Shown here: in pieces, positions 34,325-43,266 of the stretch
Numbering within the stretch: position 1 is the stretch's first letter
Layout of the letters: the number at the start of each line of letters is the position of its first letter
From: Hydrogenophilus sp.
GTDB taxonomy: Bacteria; Pseudomonadota; Gammaproteobacteria; Burkholderiales; Thiobacillaceae
DNA length: 64,000 bases
Assembly (NCBI GenBank): GCA_020725265.1
Contig: DYFK01000003.1
Span: forward strand, 62,001 to 126,000
Direction: 5' to 3'
The notes under the pieces: model-generated
Told to the model about the DNA's origin: nothing
The model's database searches: none
Seen by the model: the letters and a program-made list of their open reading frames with translations, nothing else
Position numbers and translations under genes: made by a program

Positions 34325-35383
34325 TCAGCCGCCGGCCGCCGCCCGGGTGAAATCATCGAGCAGACGGGCGACGAAATCCGGATCCAGGTCGGCGGTGATG
34401 AACACCAGGCGGCTGCTCCGGTCCTGGTCCGGCCAGTCGGGCAGTTCGACCGGCGGATACAGCAGATGCTGGACGGCGTGCAACGCGACCGGACCGGCGC
34501 GGTCGCGCACATGCACGATCCCCTTCATGCGCAGCAGGTTGCGTGGGCGGACCGCGCGCAGCATGTCCAGGGCCGAGAGCAGGCCGAACCAGTCGAGCGG
34601 CTGTTCAAAGCGCAGGCTGAAAGCACGGATGCGCTCGCCGTGGTCGTGGCCGGCGCGCGGGGCCATGGCGGCGGGCGCGGCGGCGGCCGGGCGATAGCGC
34701 CGCCAGGCCAGCCAGGACTCGGCGTCACGCCGGTCGCCATCGGCCAGGCCGATACCGGTAATCCGATCGGCATCGACATCGCCGTCAATCACTTCGAGCA
34801 CCGGCGCGGCCGGGTTGAGATCGGCCAGACGCGCGCGCAGCGCGGCGATGGTGGCGGGCGTGGCCAGATCGGTCTTGGTCAGCAGCAACCGGTCGGCCAC
34901 CGCCACCTGGCGCGCGGCTTCCGGGTGGTCGTCGAGCTGGCCGGCGCCGAACAGCGCGTCGACCGTGGTGACGATGCCGTCCAGGCGATGACGGGCGGCG
35001 ATCCAGCGATCCGCCAGCAGCGCGCCGAGGATGGGCGCGGGATCGGCCACGCCGGTGGTTTCGATGATGACGCGCTGGTACGCCGGCAGGCGGCCCTCCG
35101 CGCGGCCCATGTACAGATTCTTCAGGGTCGGCGCCAGCGCGCCCTGGACCTGGCAGCAGACGCAACCGCCGGCGAGCAACGCCAGCGGCCCTCGGGTTTC
35201 CTCCAGAAGCTGGTGGTCGAGGCCGATCTCGCCGAATTCGTTGATGACCACGGCGGTCAGCGGCAGCCGACGCAGCAGGCGGTTGAGCAACGTGGTCTTG
35301 CCGCTGCCGAGAAAACCGGTGAGCAGGGTGACCGGAATCGGTCCGGCATCGGCCGGCGGCGTGGCGGGGGTGGCGGGAGGCAT
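34325..35383 (-). CDS. COG0523 (CobW/YjiA) family GTPase
   Basis: The 352-residue protein has P-loop [16 protein letters not shown], metal motif CxCC ([10 protein letters not shown]), LTKTD as guanine motif, a His-containing linker (RAGHDHGER) and a CobW_C domain. It is closest in layout to YjiA-type proteins and differs from the zinc-operon paralogue by a shorter C-terminal half. No Shine-Dalgarno decides the start; an ATG ten codons upstream is possible. Its metal client is unknown. Confidence 0.9.
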   Translation of the reverse strand: MPPATPATPPADAGPIPVTLLTGFLGSGKTTLLNRLLRRLPLTAVVINEFGEIGLDHQLLEETRGPLALLAGGCVCCQVQGALAPTLKNLYMGRAEGRLPAYQRVIIETTGVADPAPILGALLADRWIAARHRLDGIVTTVDALFGAGQLDDHPEAARQVAVADRLLLTKTDLATPATIAALRARLADLNPAAPVLEVIDGDVDADRITGIGLADGDRRDAESWLAWRRYRPAAAAPAAMAPRAGHDHGERIRAFSLRFEQPLDWFGLLSALDMLRAVRPRNLLRMKGIVHVRDRAGPVALHAVQHLLYPPVELPDWPDQDRSSRLVFITADLDPDFVARLLDDFTRAAAGG

Positions 35384-35512
35384 AGCGGGTGAACGGGTGA
35401 GCCGGGCCGGCATTATCGCGGATGCGCGCCGACCAGCGGCCGAAGCGGCGCGAAACATCGAGTTGCCGTACCATCCGCGCCGCCTCGTTCACCCCGTTCC
35501 GGTACCGTCATC

Positions 35513-36475
35513 ATGGATATTTCCAGCGTCATCACCCCGATCTTCTGGGTCGGTTTCATCACCTTCGTGCTCGCCATGCTCGCCATCGACCTGTTCGTGC
35601 TCGGCGGCAAGTCCGCGCACCGGGTCTCGGCGCGCGAGGCACTGGCCTGGACCGCGACCTGGGTGACGCTGTCGCTGAGCTTCTGCGCGCTGCTGTGGTG
35701 GTGGCTGGACGCCGAGATGGGGCGCGCCGTCGCCAATGCCAAAGCACTCGAATTCCTCACCGGCTACGTCATCGAATTGTCGCTATCGGTCGACAACATC
35801 TTCGTCTTCATCATGATCTTCAGCTATTTCGCGGTGCCGCCGGAATACCAGCGCAGGGTACTGATCTATGGCGTGCTCGGCGCCATCGTGATGCGCGCGA
35901 CCATGATCCTGGCCGGCGCCTACCTGGTCACCCGTTTCCACTGGATCCTGTATTTCTTCGGCCTGTTCCTGGTCGTCACCGGCTTCAAGATGCTGATCTT
36001 CGCCGAAAAGGAAACCGACCTGTCGACCAACCCGATCCTGAAATGGATGCGCGGCCACCTGCGCATCACGCACGAGTATCACGGCGAGAAATTCACGGTG
36101 ATGAAAGAGGGCGCGCGCTGGTTCACGCCGTTGTTCCTGGTGCTGGTCCTGATCGAGACCTCGGACGTGATCTTCGCGGTGGACAGCATTCCCGCCATTT
36201 TCGCCATCACCACCGACCCGTTCATCGTGTTCACCTCGAACATCTTCGCGATCATGGGCCTGCGCTCGATGTATTTCCTGCTCGCCGATCTCAACGGCCG
36301 CTTCCATCTGCTCAAGTACGGCCTGGCGATGGTGCTGGTGTTCATCGGCGTCAAGATGTTGATCGTGGAGTTCTACAAGGTGCCGATCGGTCTGGCCTTG
36401 GGCATCGTCGCGCTGGTCATCGTCAGCTCGGTGGCCGCCAGTCTGATCGCCACGCGCGACCGATCCGGGAAATAA
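35513..36475 (+). CDS. TerC family integral membrane protein
   Basis: The 320-residue protein has about eight or nine membrane helices and the TerC motifs ELSLSVDNIFVFIMIF and LVLIETSDVIFAVDSIPAIFAI, whose aspartates lie within the membrane. Family members (Alx, TerC, MeeF) are linked to manganese export or metalation of exported enzymes and to tellurite resistance. No alx-type pH/Mn riboswitch is evident in the short leader. It is followed 42 bases later by a PsiE-like gene. Confidence 0.92.
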   Translation: MDISSVITPIFWVGFITFVLAMLAIDLFVLGGKSAHRVSAREALAWTATWVTLSLSFCALLWWWLDAEMGRAVANAKALEFLTGYVIELSLSVDNIFVFIMIFSYFAVPPEYQRRVLIYGVLGAIVMRATMILAGAYLVTRFHWILYFFGLFLVVTGFKMLIFAEKETDLSTNPILKWMRGHLRITHEYHGEKFTVMKEGARWFTPLFLVLVLIETSDVIFAVDSIPAIFAITTDPFIVFTSNIFAIMGLRSMYFLLADLNGRFHLLKYGLAMVLVFIGVKMLIVEFYKVPIGLALGIVALVIVSSVAASLIATRDRSGK

Positions 36476-36517
36476 TCACGCGAACACGCGACACCCACCC
36501 CAGACGAGGAGCCAGCC

Positions 36518-36916
36518 ATGCGTCAGAACCGGTTCACCGAACAGGCCCAGAGCATCCTGGGATTCATCGAATTCATCGGCCTGGCGGTGATCACCATCGC
36601 AACCGTGGTCGCCGGCATCATCGAAGTCAACGTGATGATCGACGCCGGCACGGTCACCCTGGCCGACCTGCTGCTGATGTTCCTGTACCTGGAAATCCTG
36701 GCCATGGTCGGCGTCTACTTCCAGTCCGGCAAGCTGCCGGTGCGGTTTCCGATCTACATCGCCATCGTCGCGCTGGCCCGCTACCTAGTGCTCGACATCA
36801 AGAATCTGGACCACTGGCACATGATCGGCGTCGCCGTCGCCATCCTGCTGCTGACCCTGGCGGTGCTGGCGATCCGCTACGGCCATCTCCGGTATTCCTA
36901 CGGCGACAAGGAGTGA
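36518..36916 (+). CDS. PsiE-like membrane protein
   Basis: The 132-residue protein has four predicted membrane helices and the PsiE family pattern (LLLMFLYLEILAMVGVYF, KLPVRFPIYIAIVALARYLVLD). PsiE is phosphate-starvation inducible in Escherichia coli, with unknown function. GAGGAG lies about seven bases before the ATG. It is probably co-transcribed with terC. No pho box was recognised. Confidence 0.85.
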   Translation: MRQNRFTEQAQSILGFIEFIGLAVITIATVVAGIIEVNVMIDAGTVTLADLLLMFLYLEILAMVGVYFQSGKLPVRFPIYIAIVALARYLVLDIKNLDHWHMIGVAVAILLLTLAVLAIRYGHLRYSYGDKE

Positions 36917-36946
36917 GCCGGTCGCGCCCCCCGGAATTCGAAGCGC

Positions 36947-37786
36947 TCAGGTCTTGACCACCAGAACCGGACATTTCGCCAGTACCACCACCTGCCCGGA
37001 AACGCTGCCCATCAACAACCGGTCGAGCCCGGAGCGACCATGACTGCCGACCACGATCAGATCGCATTCGCTCTCTTGCGCGGCGGCGACGATGGCCGGC
37101 GCCGGCGCGCCCTCGCGAACCAGGCTGTCGGCGGCGACACCATCCCGGCGCAGCAGGTCGCGCACCCGGTCGGCGATGGCCCGAACCTGTTCGCACCGGA
37201 GATCGTCACTGGCGCATACCGACAGCACGGTCACCGGCAGACCGCAGCGTCGCGCCAGCTCACCGGCCGCCAGCGCGGCCGCGTCGGCATGGCGCGATCC
37301 GTCCACCGCCAGCAGGATGCCGCTCTCCCACATCGCCGCCTCCTTCGGCACCACCAGAACGCTGCAACGCACGTGGCCAACCACGCGGGCGGCGGCTTCG
37401 CCCAGCATCAGCCGCTCCAGCCAATGCACGCCGCGTCGGCCCATGATCACCAGATCGGCGCCGCTTTCCTCGGCCTGGGCGGCGATCTCGCGCACCGGCT
37501 CGTCGCCATGACGCAGCACCGGCGCGCAATCGACGCAGGCGGTGCCGGCCTGGGCCTCGACCTCGCGCAGCACCTCCATCCCTCGGGCCTCGACACGCTC
37601 GACCCCGGCCGGGTTGAACATCGCGTAATCGGGCAGGGTTCGCGCCATGTGCATCACGGTCAGACGGGAACCGCACCGGCTGGCCATGCGCAAGGCGACG
37701 CGCACGGCGCCGACACTGACCTCGCTGCCATCGGTGGCCAGCAACAGGTTGTCGAATCGGGCAAGGGGGGAGAGCTGGTCGGTCAT
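36947..37786 (-). CDS. Tandem universal stress protein
   Basis: The 279-residue protein is two UspA domains in a row (about 10-148 and 155-278). Each carries an ATP-binding style glycine motif: GRRGVHWLERLMLGEAA in the first and GSHGRSGLDRLLMGSVSG in the second. It is cytoplasmic, probably nucleotide-binding and stress-related. It converges with psiE, and its start borders the 316-base leader of the exported cysteine-rich protein gene. Confidence 0.92.
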   Translation of the reverse strand: MTDQLSPLARFDNLLLATDGSEVSVGAVRVALRMASRCGSRLTVMHMARTLPDYAMFNPAGVERVEARGMEVLREVEAQAGTACVDCAPVLRHGDEPVREIAAQAEESGADLVIMGRRGVHWLERLMLGEAAARVVGHVRCSVLVVPKEAAMWESGILLAVDGSRHADAAALAAGELARRCGLPVTVLSVCASDDLRCEQVRAIADRVRDLLRRDGVAADSLVREGAPAPAIVAAAQESECDLIVVGSHGRSGLDRLLMGSVSGQVVVLAKCPVLVVKT

Positions 37787-38102
37787 CGCGATTCACCTCG
37801 TGGGCAGGAAACCATGCATCCCTCCCAAGCTAGCAGGCCGATGGTTTTTCGCATCGACGACGGAACCGATCGGCCATGCCGGCCTCCATCCGGATCCATG
37901 GAGGTCACGCAGTGTTCACGAGCGCGAAGGCACGAAGCCTTATCATGTCGGCAAGGGTGTCGATTTTTTTTACACCCACCACCGGCCAGCCCGAGCGAGC
38001 GGGCGAGCGCCCGCGCGAATCAAGGACTTCCGGCCGCGAGAAATAAAGGCATATTTCTTGCTTCCAGACAAACGACTACTTGGTTTCATATCGGAGTGCA
38101 TG
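37787..38102 (+). other. 316-base non-coding stretch upstream of the exported Cys-rich protein gene
   Basis: No convincing gene was found here. It holds an inverted repeat with GGGTGT and ACACCC around an 11-base T-rich loop (37955-37977) and a GCGGGC/GCCCGC hairpin (37999-38014). An AT-rich segment from about 38040 to 38090 departs from local composition. GGAG at 38093-38096 is the ribosome-binding site of the next gene. A 33-codon ATG frame from 37944 has no ribosome-binding site and is probably chance. Confidence 0.6.
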
Positions 38103-38846
38103 ATGAACAAACCCGATCTGCCTGAAAGCGCGGACGTCAGAGAGAATCCCGAAACGGAATCCGTGAACACCGGACGCCGCCGGCTCGGCAAGGCCGCCCT
38201 GGCCACGCCGGTCATCGCATCCCTGGCCGCGCGCCCGGCACTGGCCTGCTCGGTATCCGGCTTCATGTCCGGCAACGCCTCGCCCGGCCGCGAGGATCCG
38301 CGTTGCGACGGCTACGGCTGCACGCCGGGGTTCTGGAAAAACAATGTCAAGGCCTGGAAGTACACCCCGTACAGCCCCGGAACCTGTGGTCAATGGAAAA
38401 ACGGCGTTTGCAAACAGTGGACCATCGAGGGCACCAAGCTCGCCGCCATCCTGCCTCCCTCCTGCTCGACCCCGTTCGACGGCTACAAGAACTACTACCT
38501 GCTCGAACTCCTGAACCTCGGCATCAAGAGCGGTGGTGGCAGCACGCACGCCCAGATCGCGCACTACATCGCCGCCATCCTGAACGCGGCCGCTTCGCAG
38601 GCCTCCTACGGCAGCAGTGTCGCCGACATCCAGGCCGGCTTGTGCAAGGCGGCGGCGGACGGCAAGGTCAACTACTACACCACGACCCTGCTGGCCGGCC
38701 TCAACGAGCGCGGCTGCATGTTCAACGCCCACGGCAACTGCGAATCCGACTTCGTGCTCGACGACGCCAGCAAGACCTGCATCCCTGCCTGCCCGACCGG
38801 CCAGATCTGGAACAGCGTGACCATGCGCTGCGAGACCAAGCCATGA
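38103..38846 (+). CDS. Tat-type exported cysteine-rich protein with CTPGFWKN motif
   Basis: The 247-residue protein has a polar N-terminal region of about 23 residues before a twin-arginine-like signal (GRRRLGKAALATPVIASLAARPALA). The mature part has 12 cysteines, an even number suited to disulfides. It contains GYGCTPGFWKNN, a motif shared by many secreted bacterial proteins of unknown function, and a C-terminal knot-like segment CIPACPTGQIWNSVTMRC. GGAG is six bases before the chosen ATG; the ATG immediately before it would leave only three. It is followed at 54 bases by the PqqD-like, HprK-like and nucleotidyltransferase genes. It may be their substrate, which is an inference from position. 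Confidence 0.85.
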   Translation: MNKPDLPESADVRENPETESVNTGRRRLGKAALATPVIASLAARPALACSVSGFMSGNASPGREDPRCDGYGCTPGFWKNNVKAWKYTPYSPGTCGQWKNGVCKQWTIEGTKLAAILPPSCSTPFDGYKNYYLLELLNLGIKSGGGSTHAQIAHYIAAILNAAASQASYGSSVADIQAGLCKAAADGKVNYYTTTLLAGLNERGCMFNAHGNCESDFVLDDASKTCIPACPTGQIWNSVTMRCETKP

Positions 38847-38900
38847 CAATCTCCGCGCGGCTCCACCGGATCGCGCGCGGATAACGTCCGGAACGCGCGC

Positions 38901-39185
38901 GTGCGGTGGCGCCTGGCACCGGGGGTGGTCCGCCATGCCTGCCCGGACGAGGAAGAAATGGCCGTCTACGTCGGACTCGCCGGCACGGCGCATGTACTCG
39001 CCGGCCTCGGCTATCTGATCGTGGACGCTTGCGGACAAGATCCGCAATCCCTTGATGCCTTGACGATCCGCGCCGACGCCCTGTTCGAAATCGACGCCGG
39101 AACCGACCTGACCGCCGTCATGCGCGAAACCGTGAGTCAACTGATCGGGCTTGGTATCCTCGCGCCATGCCCGCCGACCGCCTGA
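38901..39185 (+). CDS. PqqD-like peptide chaperone of the HPr-rel-A system
   Basis: The 94-residue protein matches the PqqD-like winged-helix layout used to bind leader peptides: WRLAPGVVRHACPDEEEMAVY, then a helix with HVLAGLGYLIVDA, and a C-terminal TVSQLIGLGIL. The order PqqD-like, HprK-like, nucleotidyltransferase is the hallmark of what databases call the HPr-rel-A system. The start is a GTG with no clear Shine-Dalgarno. It overlaps the kinase gene by 19 bases. Confidence 0.8.
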   Translation: MRWRLAPGVVRHACPDEEEMAVYVGLAGTAHVLAGLGYLIVDACGQDPQSLDALTIRADALFEIDAGTDLTAVMRETVSQLIGLGILAPCPPTA

Positions 39186-40093
39186 ACAGCCTCGATCCCA
39201 ACCGGATCGCCCAACACTTGCGTGGCCCGGACGGGCTGGTATTCGACATCGGCCCGTTTCGCGTGCGCGCGCACTCCCGGTTGCCGGCCATTCGCGACCA
39301 TGTCGTGGAAATGTACGGCCAATACCCGTTGGCCGATCCCGATTACGCGGATCTGCGCTTCTCCGTGAATCCACCACGCGGGTTGCGCGCGCTCTGGCGC
39401 GGACAGGTCAATTTCCGTTTCGACGAAGAAACCCCGTTCAAACCGCTCCCCATCGCCCAGGCCCGTCCGTTCTTCGAATGGGGGCTGAACTGGTGCATCG
39501 CCACCACCGCCCATCAATACCTGCTGATTCACGCCGCCGTGGTCGCGCGCGGCCGCTTCTGCGCGCTGATTCCGGGACGTCCGGGCGCCGGGAAAAGCAC
39601 CCTTTGCGCGGCCCTGGTGGCGAGTGGCTGGCGGCTGCTGTCCGACGAAATGGCGTTGATCGAGTTGAATACCCGACAGGTCTGGCCGGTTCCCCGACCA
39701 ATCAGTCTCAAGAACGCATCCATCGACATCCTGCGCGGGTTCGCCAAGGACGTCTTCCTGGGGCCGGTCGTGACCGACACCCACAAGGGCACGGTGGCGC
39801 ACATGCGCGCGCCCGCCGACAGCATCGCCGCCGCCGGCATCCCGGCCGAGGCGGCCTGGGTGATCTATCCCGGCTACCGGGCCGGCGCGGCGCTCGCGAC
39901 CACGCCGGTCAGCCCCTGCCGCTCCACCCTGCGGCTGGCCGACGACAGTTTCAACCTGCCCCTGCTCGGCGCGCGCGGCTTCTCGGTCCTGGCCGAGGTC
40001 GCCCAGGGCTGCCGCTCCTTCGAACTGGTCTACAGCCGGCTGGAAGACGCCCTCGACTGGTTCGACCGGCTCGCCGGCGAGGCCATGGCGTGA
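39167..40093 (+). CDS. HprK-related kinase A
   Basis: The 308-residue protein resembles the C-terminal kinase domain of HPr kinase/phosphorylase. It has a conserved histidine in LLIHAAVVARG, the P-loop GRPGAGKST at about residues 137-145, and an acidic LLSDEM segment. The N-terminal 110 residues (FDIGPFRVRAHSRLP, DYADLRFSVNPP) are specific to the HprK-related group. HprK-like enzymes are known to phosphorylate lasso peptides (for example paeninodin), so a peptide or protein serine target is plausible. It is coupled to both neighbours by overlaps (19 and 4 bases). Confidence 0.87.
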   Translation: MPADRLNSLDPNRIAQHLRGPDGLVFDIGPFRVRAHSRLPAIRDHVVEMYGQYPLADPDYADLRFSVNPPRGLRALWRGQVNFRFDEETPFKPLPIAQARPFFEWGLNWCIATTAHQYLLIHAAVVARGRFCALIPGRPGAGKSTLCAALVASGWRLLSDEMALIELNTRQVWPVPRPISLKNASIDILRGFAKDVFLGPVVTDTHKGTVAHMRAPADSIAAAGIPAEAAWVIYPGYRAGAALATTPVSPCRSTLRLADDSFNLPLLGARGFSVLAEVAQGCRSFELVYSRLEDALDWFDRLAGEAMA

Positions 40094-41199
40094 AGCCACG
40101 CGCGCAACCGCTGATCGAGGCGCTCGCCCATCCGGCCAGCCTGGATCGATTCAGCCTCGCGGACTGGGACCGGGTGATCCGCCAGGCCCGCGCCGCCGGC
40201 CTGCTCGCCACCCTCCACCATGCCGCCGTCGATGCCGGCCAAACCGAGCGCTTGCCGGCCCGCGTGCGCGCGCAACTGACGGCCGCCGCCGAAGTCGCCG
40301 CGCGTCATCGCGATGTCATGCACTGGGAGGCGGAGGCCATCGGCCAGACCCTGGAGCGCATCGGCGTGCCGGTGATGCTGCTCAAGGGCGCGGCCTACGT
40401 GATGGCCGACCTGGAAGCCGCGCGCGGCCGGTTGTTCGGCGATATCGACATCCTGGTGCCGCGCGGCGCGCTCGCCGAAGTCGAGGACGCGCTGGGTCGG
40501 GACGGCTGGGTTCAGGATTCCCGCGATGCCTACGACGACCGCTATTACCGGCGCTGGATGCACGAAATCCCGGCGCGCCGGCACGCGCAGCGCGGCACCG
40601 TGCTCGACGTGCATCACAACATCCTGCCGCTGACCGCGCGCAACCAGCCTGCCGCGCGCGATCTCTGGGATGCCGCGCGACGTCTGGACGCCCCCGGCGA
40701 ACTCTATGTACCCTGCGCGGAAGACCTGTTGCTGCACTCCGCCGCGCATCTGTTCCTGAACGGCGAGTTCGATCGCGGTCTGCGCGATCTCAACGATTTC
40801 CGGCGGCTGGCGCGCCAGTTCGCCGGCGAACCGGACTTCATGGCGCGCCTCGCCACGCGCGCCGAGCGGCTCGATCTGGTCCGGCCGTTGACCTACGCGA
40901 CCCGCTACGCCAACCGTCTGCTCGCCGCTGGCCTGGAGGAAACCGCGACCATGTCGATGCCGGTCATGGATGCGCTGTTCACGCGCGGCCTGCGCCCCGA
41001 CCACGCCAGCGCGCGCGATGCCCTGACGCCGCTGGCGCTGTTCGCCCTGTACGTACGCGGCCACTACCTGCGCATGCCCTTCCACCTGCTGTTGCCGCAC
41101 CTGCTTTACAAGGCCACGCTGGCCAAGTTTCACGACACGGAAATACGCGACGAGAACGCCGAGAAGCTCGCGCGCTTCCGCGCCTTCCTGGGCAAATGA
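40090..41199 (+). CDS. Nucleotidyltransferase of the HPr-rel-A system (NTP_transf_5 family)
   Basis: The 369-residue protein has the core nucleotidyltransferase signature: MLLKGAAYV, then GRLFGDIDILVPR with the metal-binding DxD, and a later acidic residue in GTVLDVHHNIL. The rest is helical. It starts at a GTG overlapping the kinase stop (GTGA). Its likely job is to transfer a nucleotide or related group onto the product of the kinase or a partner protein. Substrate unknown. Confidence 0.87.
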   Translation: MKPRAQPLIEALAHPASLDRFSLADWDRVIRQARAAGLLATLHHAAVDAGQTERLPARVRAQLTAAAEVAARHRDVMHWEAEAIGQTLERIGVPVMLLKGAAYVMADLEAARGRLFGDIDILVPRGALAEVEDALGRDGWVQDSRDAYDDRYYRRWMHEIPARRHAQRGTVLDVHHNILPLTARNQPAARDLWDAARRLDAPGELYVPCAEDLLLHSAAHLFLNGEFDRGLRDLNDFRRLARQFAGEPDFMARLATRAERLDLVRPLTYATRYANRLLAAGLEETATMSMPVMDALFTRGLRPDHASARDALTPLALFALYVRGHYLRMPFHLLLPHLLYKATLAKFHDTEIRDENAEKLARFRAFLGK

Positions 41200-41200
41200 A

Positions 41201-41222
41201 AACGGCGGCCGCGGCCGCCGTT
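41201..41222. terminator. Palindromic hairpin between convergent nucleotidyltransferase and fbp genes
   Basis: The perfect arms AACGGCGGCC and GGCCGCCGTT surround a two-base centre, three bases after the nucleotidyltransferase stop. T-runs are short, so it is a likely but not textbook bidirectional terminator. Confidence 0.55.
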
Positions 41223-41239
41223 CCGATGTCGCGCCCGCT

Positions 41240-42247
41240 TCAGGCTTCGCGGTGGTAGCCCACCACCACTTCCACCTCGTTCTTCGAGCCGAGGATCACC
41301 GGCACGCGCTGGTGCAGGGATTCCGGCTGCATGTCGAGGATGCGCTCGTAGCCGGTCGATGACAGGCCGCCGGCCTGCTCGACGATGAAGCTCATCGGGT
41401 TGGCTTCATACATCAGGCGCAGCTTGCCGGGCTTGCTCGGATCCTTGGTGTCGCGCGGGTACATGAAGATGCCGCCGCGCGTCAGGATGCGATGCACCTC
41501 GGCGACCATGGAGGCGACCCAGCGCATGTTGAAATCGCGGCCGCGCGGGCCTTCCTTGCCCCGCAGACACTCCTCGACGTAACGCTGCACCGGCGGCTCC
41601 CAGAAGCGCTGGTTGGAAGCGTTGATGGCGAATTCCTTGGTCTCGGCCGGGATCTTCATGTCCGGGTGGGTGAGCAGGAACTCGCCGACCTCGCGATCCA
41701 GCGTGAAGCCGTTGACCCCGTGGCCGGTGGTCAGCACCAGCATGGTGGAGGAGCCGTACAGCGCGTAGCCGGCGCACACCTGCTTGACCCCGGGTTGCAG
41801 GAAATCGGCCTCGCCAGCCGCGCGGTTGGGCACCGGCGCGCGCAGGATGGAGAAGATGGTGCCGACCGAGATGTTGATGTCGACGTTGCTGGAGCCGTCG
41901 AGCGGGTCGAACACCAGCAGATACTTGCCGAGCGGGTACTTGTTGGGAATGGCGTAGACCTCGTCCATTTCCTCCGAGGCCATGCCGGCCAGATGGCCGG
42001 CCCATTCGTTGGTGCGGATCATGATGTCGTTGGTGATCACGTCCAGCTTCTTCTGGGTCTCGCCCTGCACGTTCTGGCTGTCCAGCGCGCCCATCACGCC
42101 GATCAGCGCGCCCTTGTTGACGGCGTTGGAGATGACCTTGATGGCGGTGACCAGGTCGTTGAGCAGCGCGGTGAAATCACCGGTGGCGCCGGCGATGTGG
42201 CGTTGTTCCTCGATGATGAACTGGGTGAGCGTGGTGCCGGTGTGCAT
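41240..42247 (-). CDS. fbp: Fructose-1,6-bisphosphatase class I
   Basis: The 335-residue enzyme hydrolyses fructose-1,6-bisphosphate in gluconeogenesis and, in an autotroph, the Calvin cycle. Motifs include [14 protein letters not shown] (metal and substrate site), [31 protein letters not shown] and [27 protein letters not shown] precedes the ATG. Upstream it carries TGCAAAATGCAA, also found before the sulP gene. Location near prk supports the autotrophic role. Confidence 0.96.
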   Translation of the reverse strand: MHTGTTLTQFIIEEQRHIAGATGDFTALLNDLVTAIKVISNAVNKGALIGVMGALDSQNVQGETQKKLDVITNDIMIRTNEWAGHLAGMASEEMDEVYAIPNKYPLGKYLLVFDPLDGSSNVDINISVGTIFSILRAPVPNRAAGEADFLQPGVKQVCAGYALYGSSTMLVLTTGHGVNGFTLDREVGEFLLTHPDMKIPAETKEFAINASNQRFWEPPVQRYVEECLRGKEGPRGRDFNMRWVASMVAEVHRILTRGGIFMYPRDTKDPSKPGKLRLMYEANPMSFIVEQAGGLSSTGYERILDMQPESLHQRVPVILGSKNEVEVVVGYHREA

Positions 42248-42266
42248 GATTTCCTCTCGGGCGATA

Positions 42267-42288
42267 TGCAAAATGCAAACGAATATTA
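42267..42288 (-). promoter_or_regulatory. fbp upstream region: TAATAT -10 and shared TGCAAAATGCAA motif
   Basis: Plus-strand TGCAAAATGCAA (42267-42278) lies 20-31 bases before the fbp ATG, next to a minus-strand TAATAT (42283-42288) that fits a -10 element. No good -35 is seen, which hints at an activated promoter. The same 12-mer and a TAATAT occur upstream of sulP. Confidence 0.45.
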
Positions 42289-42339
42289 GAACTTGCTGAT
42301 TTTAATTTATTCGCGGGTTTTATGGGCGATCAATTCCAC

Positions 42340-43266
42340 TTATTCGCTCGTCAGCTGGTCGGATCGGGTGAAGGTCCAGCTTCGGGTGATCCCAAGTATG
42401 TCGACCTTGTCGCGCATGGATTCGGAAAAGCGCGCGAACGGCGCCGACATCTCGACGATCCGGATCGCGGCCTGGTCGAGCACGCGCGAACCCGAGGAGC
42501 GTTCGATCTGCACCGACTCCAGCGAGCCGTCCTCGCGGATCTCCACGGTCAGGATGAGCGTGCCGTACAGGCCATTGCGACGCGCCGCCTCGGGATAATT
42601 GAGATTGCCGATGCGTTCGACCTTGAGCCGCCAGTCCTCGACATACTGGGCGAAGGTGTATTCCTTGGCGCGGGCACCGACGAACAACCGGCGGGGACGC
42701 TTCTGATACTCGTCACGCTGCTGGTCGATACGCGCCTGCAAGCGCGCCATTTCCAGACTGCGCGCGGCGAGGTCGGAAGGCGCCGGGACCGGCTTGGGCG
42801 GACTCGGCTCCGGTGCCGGTTGTGGCGCCGGAACCGGTACCGTGTAATCGGACTTGATCCGCCGCATCAGGTGATCAGCCTGTTCCTCAAGGGCCCGCAT
42901 GCGGGCATTGAGGTCCGCCTCCACGCTCAACGCCTGATCGACCTCGCTGGCCGGTAGCGGCGAACTGGCCCGGCGCTCTTCATCGACATTGCCGCCGCCA
43001 TCCAGATTGTGCTGGGCGAGCACATCGGCCTGGAGCGGCTTGTCCGGGGATTTGGCGTTGACCAGGACGACGTCGAGCGGCGGGTTGGGATTCTCGAACA
43101 GCCTGGGATCGATCTGGGTTTTCTGCACGCCGAAGATCACCACCACATGGACGATCAGGGAGAGCAGCACCGCGTTGCCGAAGGTCGCCACCGCCGAGCC
43201 GAGAAAGCCCAGCCAGAAACCGGCCTCGGCCTTCACGCGGGCGGCGACGGCGGCGAAATCAGCCAT
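42340..43266 (-). CDS. TonB-like energy transducer
   Basis: The 308-residue protein has a single N-terminal membrane helix (about residues 25-47). A proline-rich periplasmic spacer follows (PVPAPQPAPEPSPPKPVPAP), with coiled coil on both sides. The C-terminal TonB domain is intact: YVEDWRLKVERIGNLNYPEAARRNGLYGTLILTVEIREDGSLESV. It overlaps the RNB gene by eight bases. No exbB/exbD are adjacent. It may serve outer-membrane receptors such as the one at 17-19 kb. Confidence 0.92.
   Translation of the reverse strand: MADFAAVAARVKAEAGFWLGFLGSAVATFGNAVLLSLIVHVVVIFGVQKTQIDPRLFENPNPPLDVVLVNAKSPDKPLQADVLAQHNLDGGGNVDEERRASSPLPASEVDQALSVEADLNARMRALEEQADHLMRRIKSDYTVPVPAPQPAPEPSPPKPVPAPSDLAARSLEMARLQARIDQQRDEYQKRPRRLFVGARAKEYTFAQYVEDWRLKVERIGNLNYPEAARRNGLYGTLILTVEIREDGSLESVQIERSSGSRVLDQAAIRIVEMSAPFARFSESMRDKVDILGITRSWTFTRSDQLTSE

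Noticed and set aside
35384-35512. alx/yybP-ykoY type manganese riboswitch ahead of terC
   Set aside because: The leader is short and I could not recognise the conserved loops.
37944-38045. A 33-codon ORF as a possible precursor peptide before the HPr-rel-A locus
   Set aside because: No ribosome-binding site, biased Arg/Glu/Gly composition, and it runs through two inverted repeats.
41201-41222. Mobile-element terminal inverted repeat
   Set aside because: There is no matching distal copy, and the palindrome sits between convergent stops as a terminator would.
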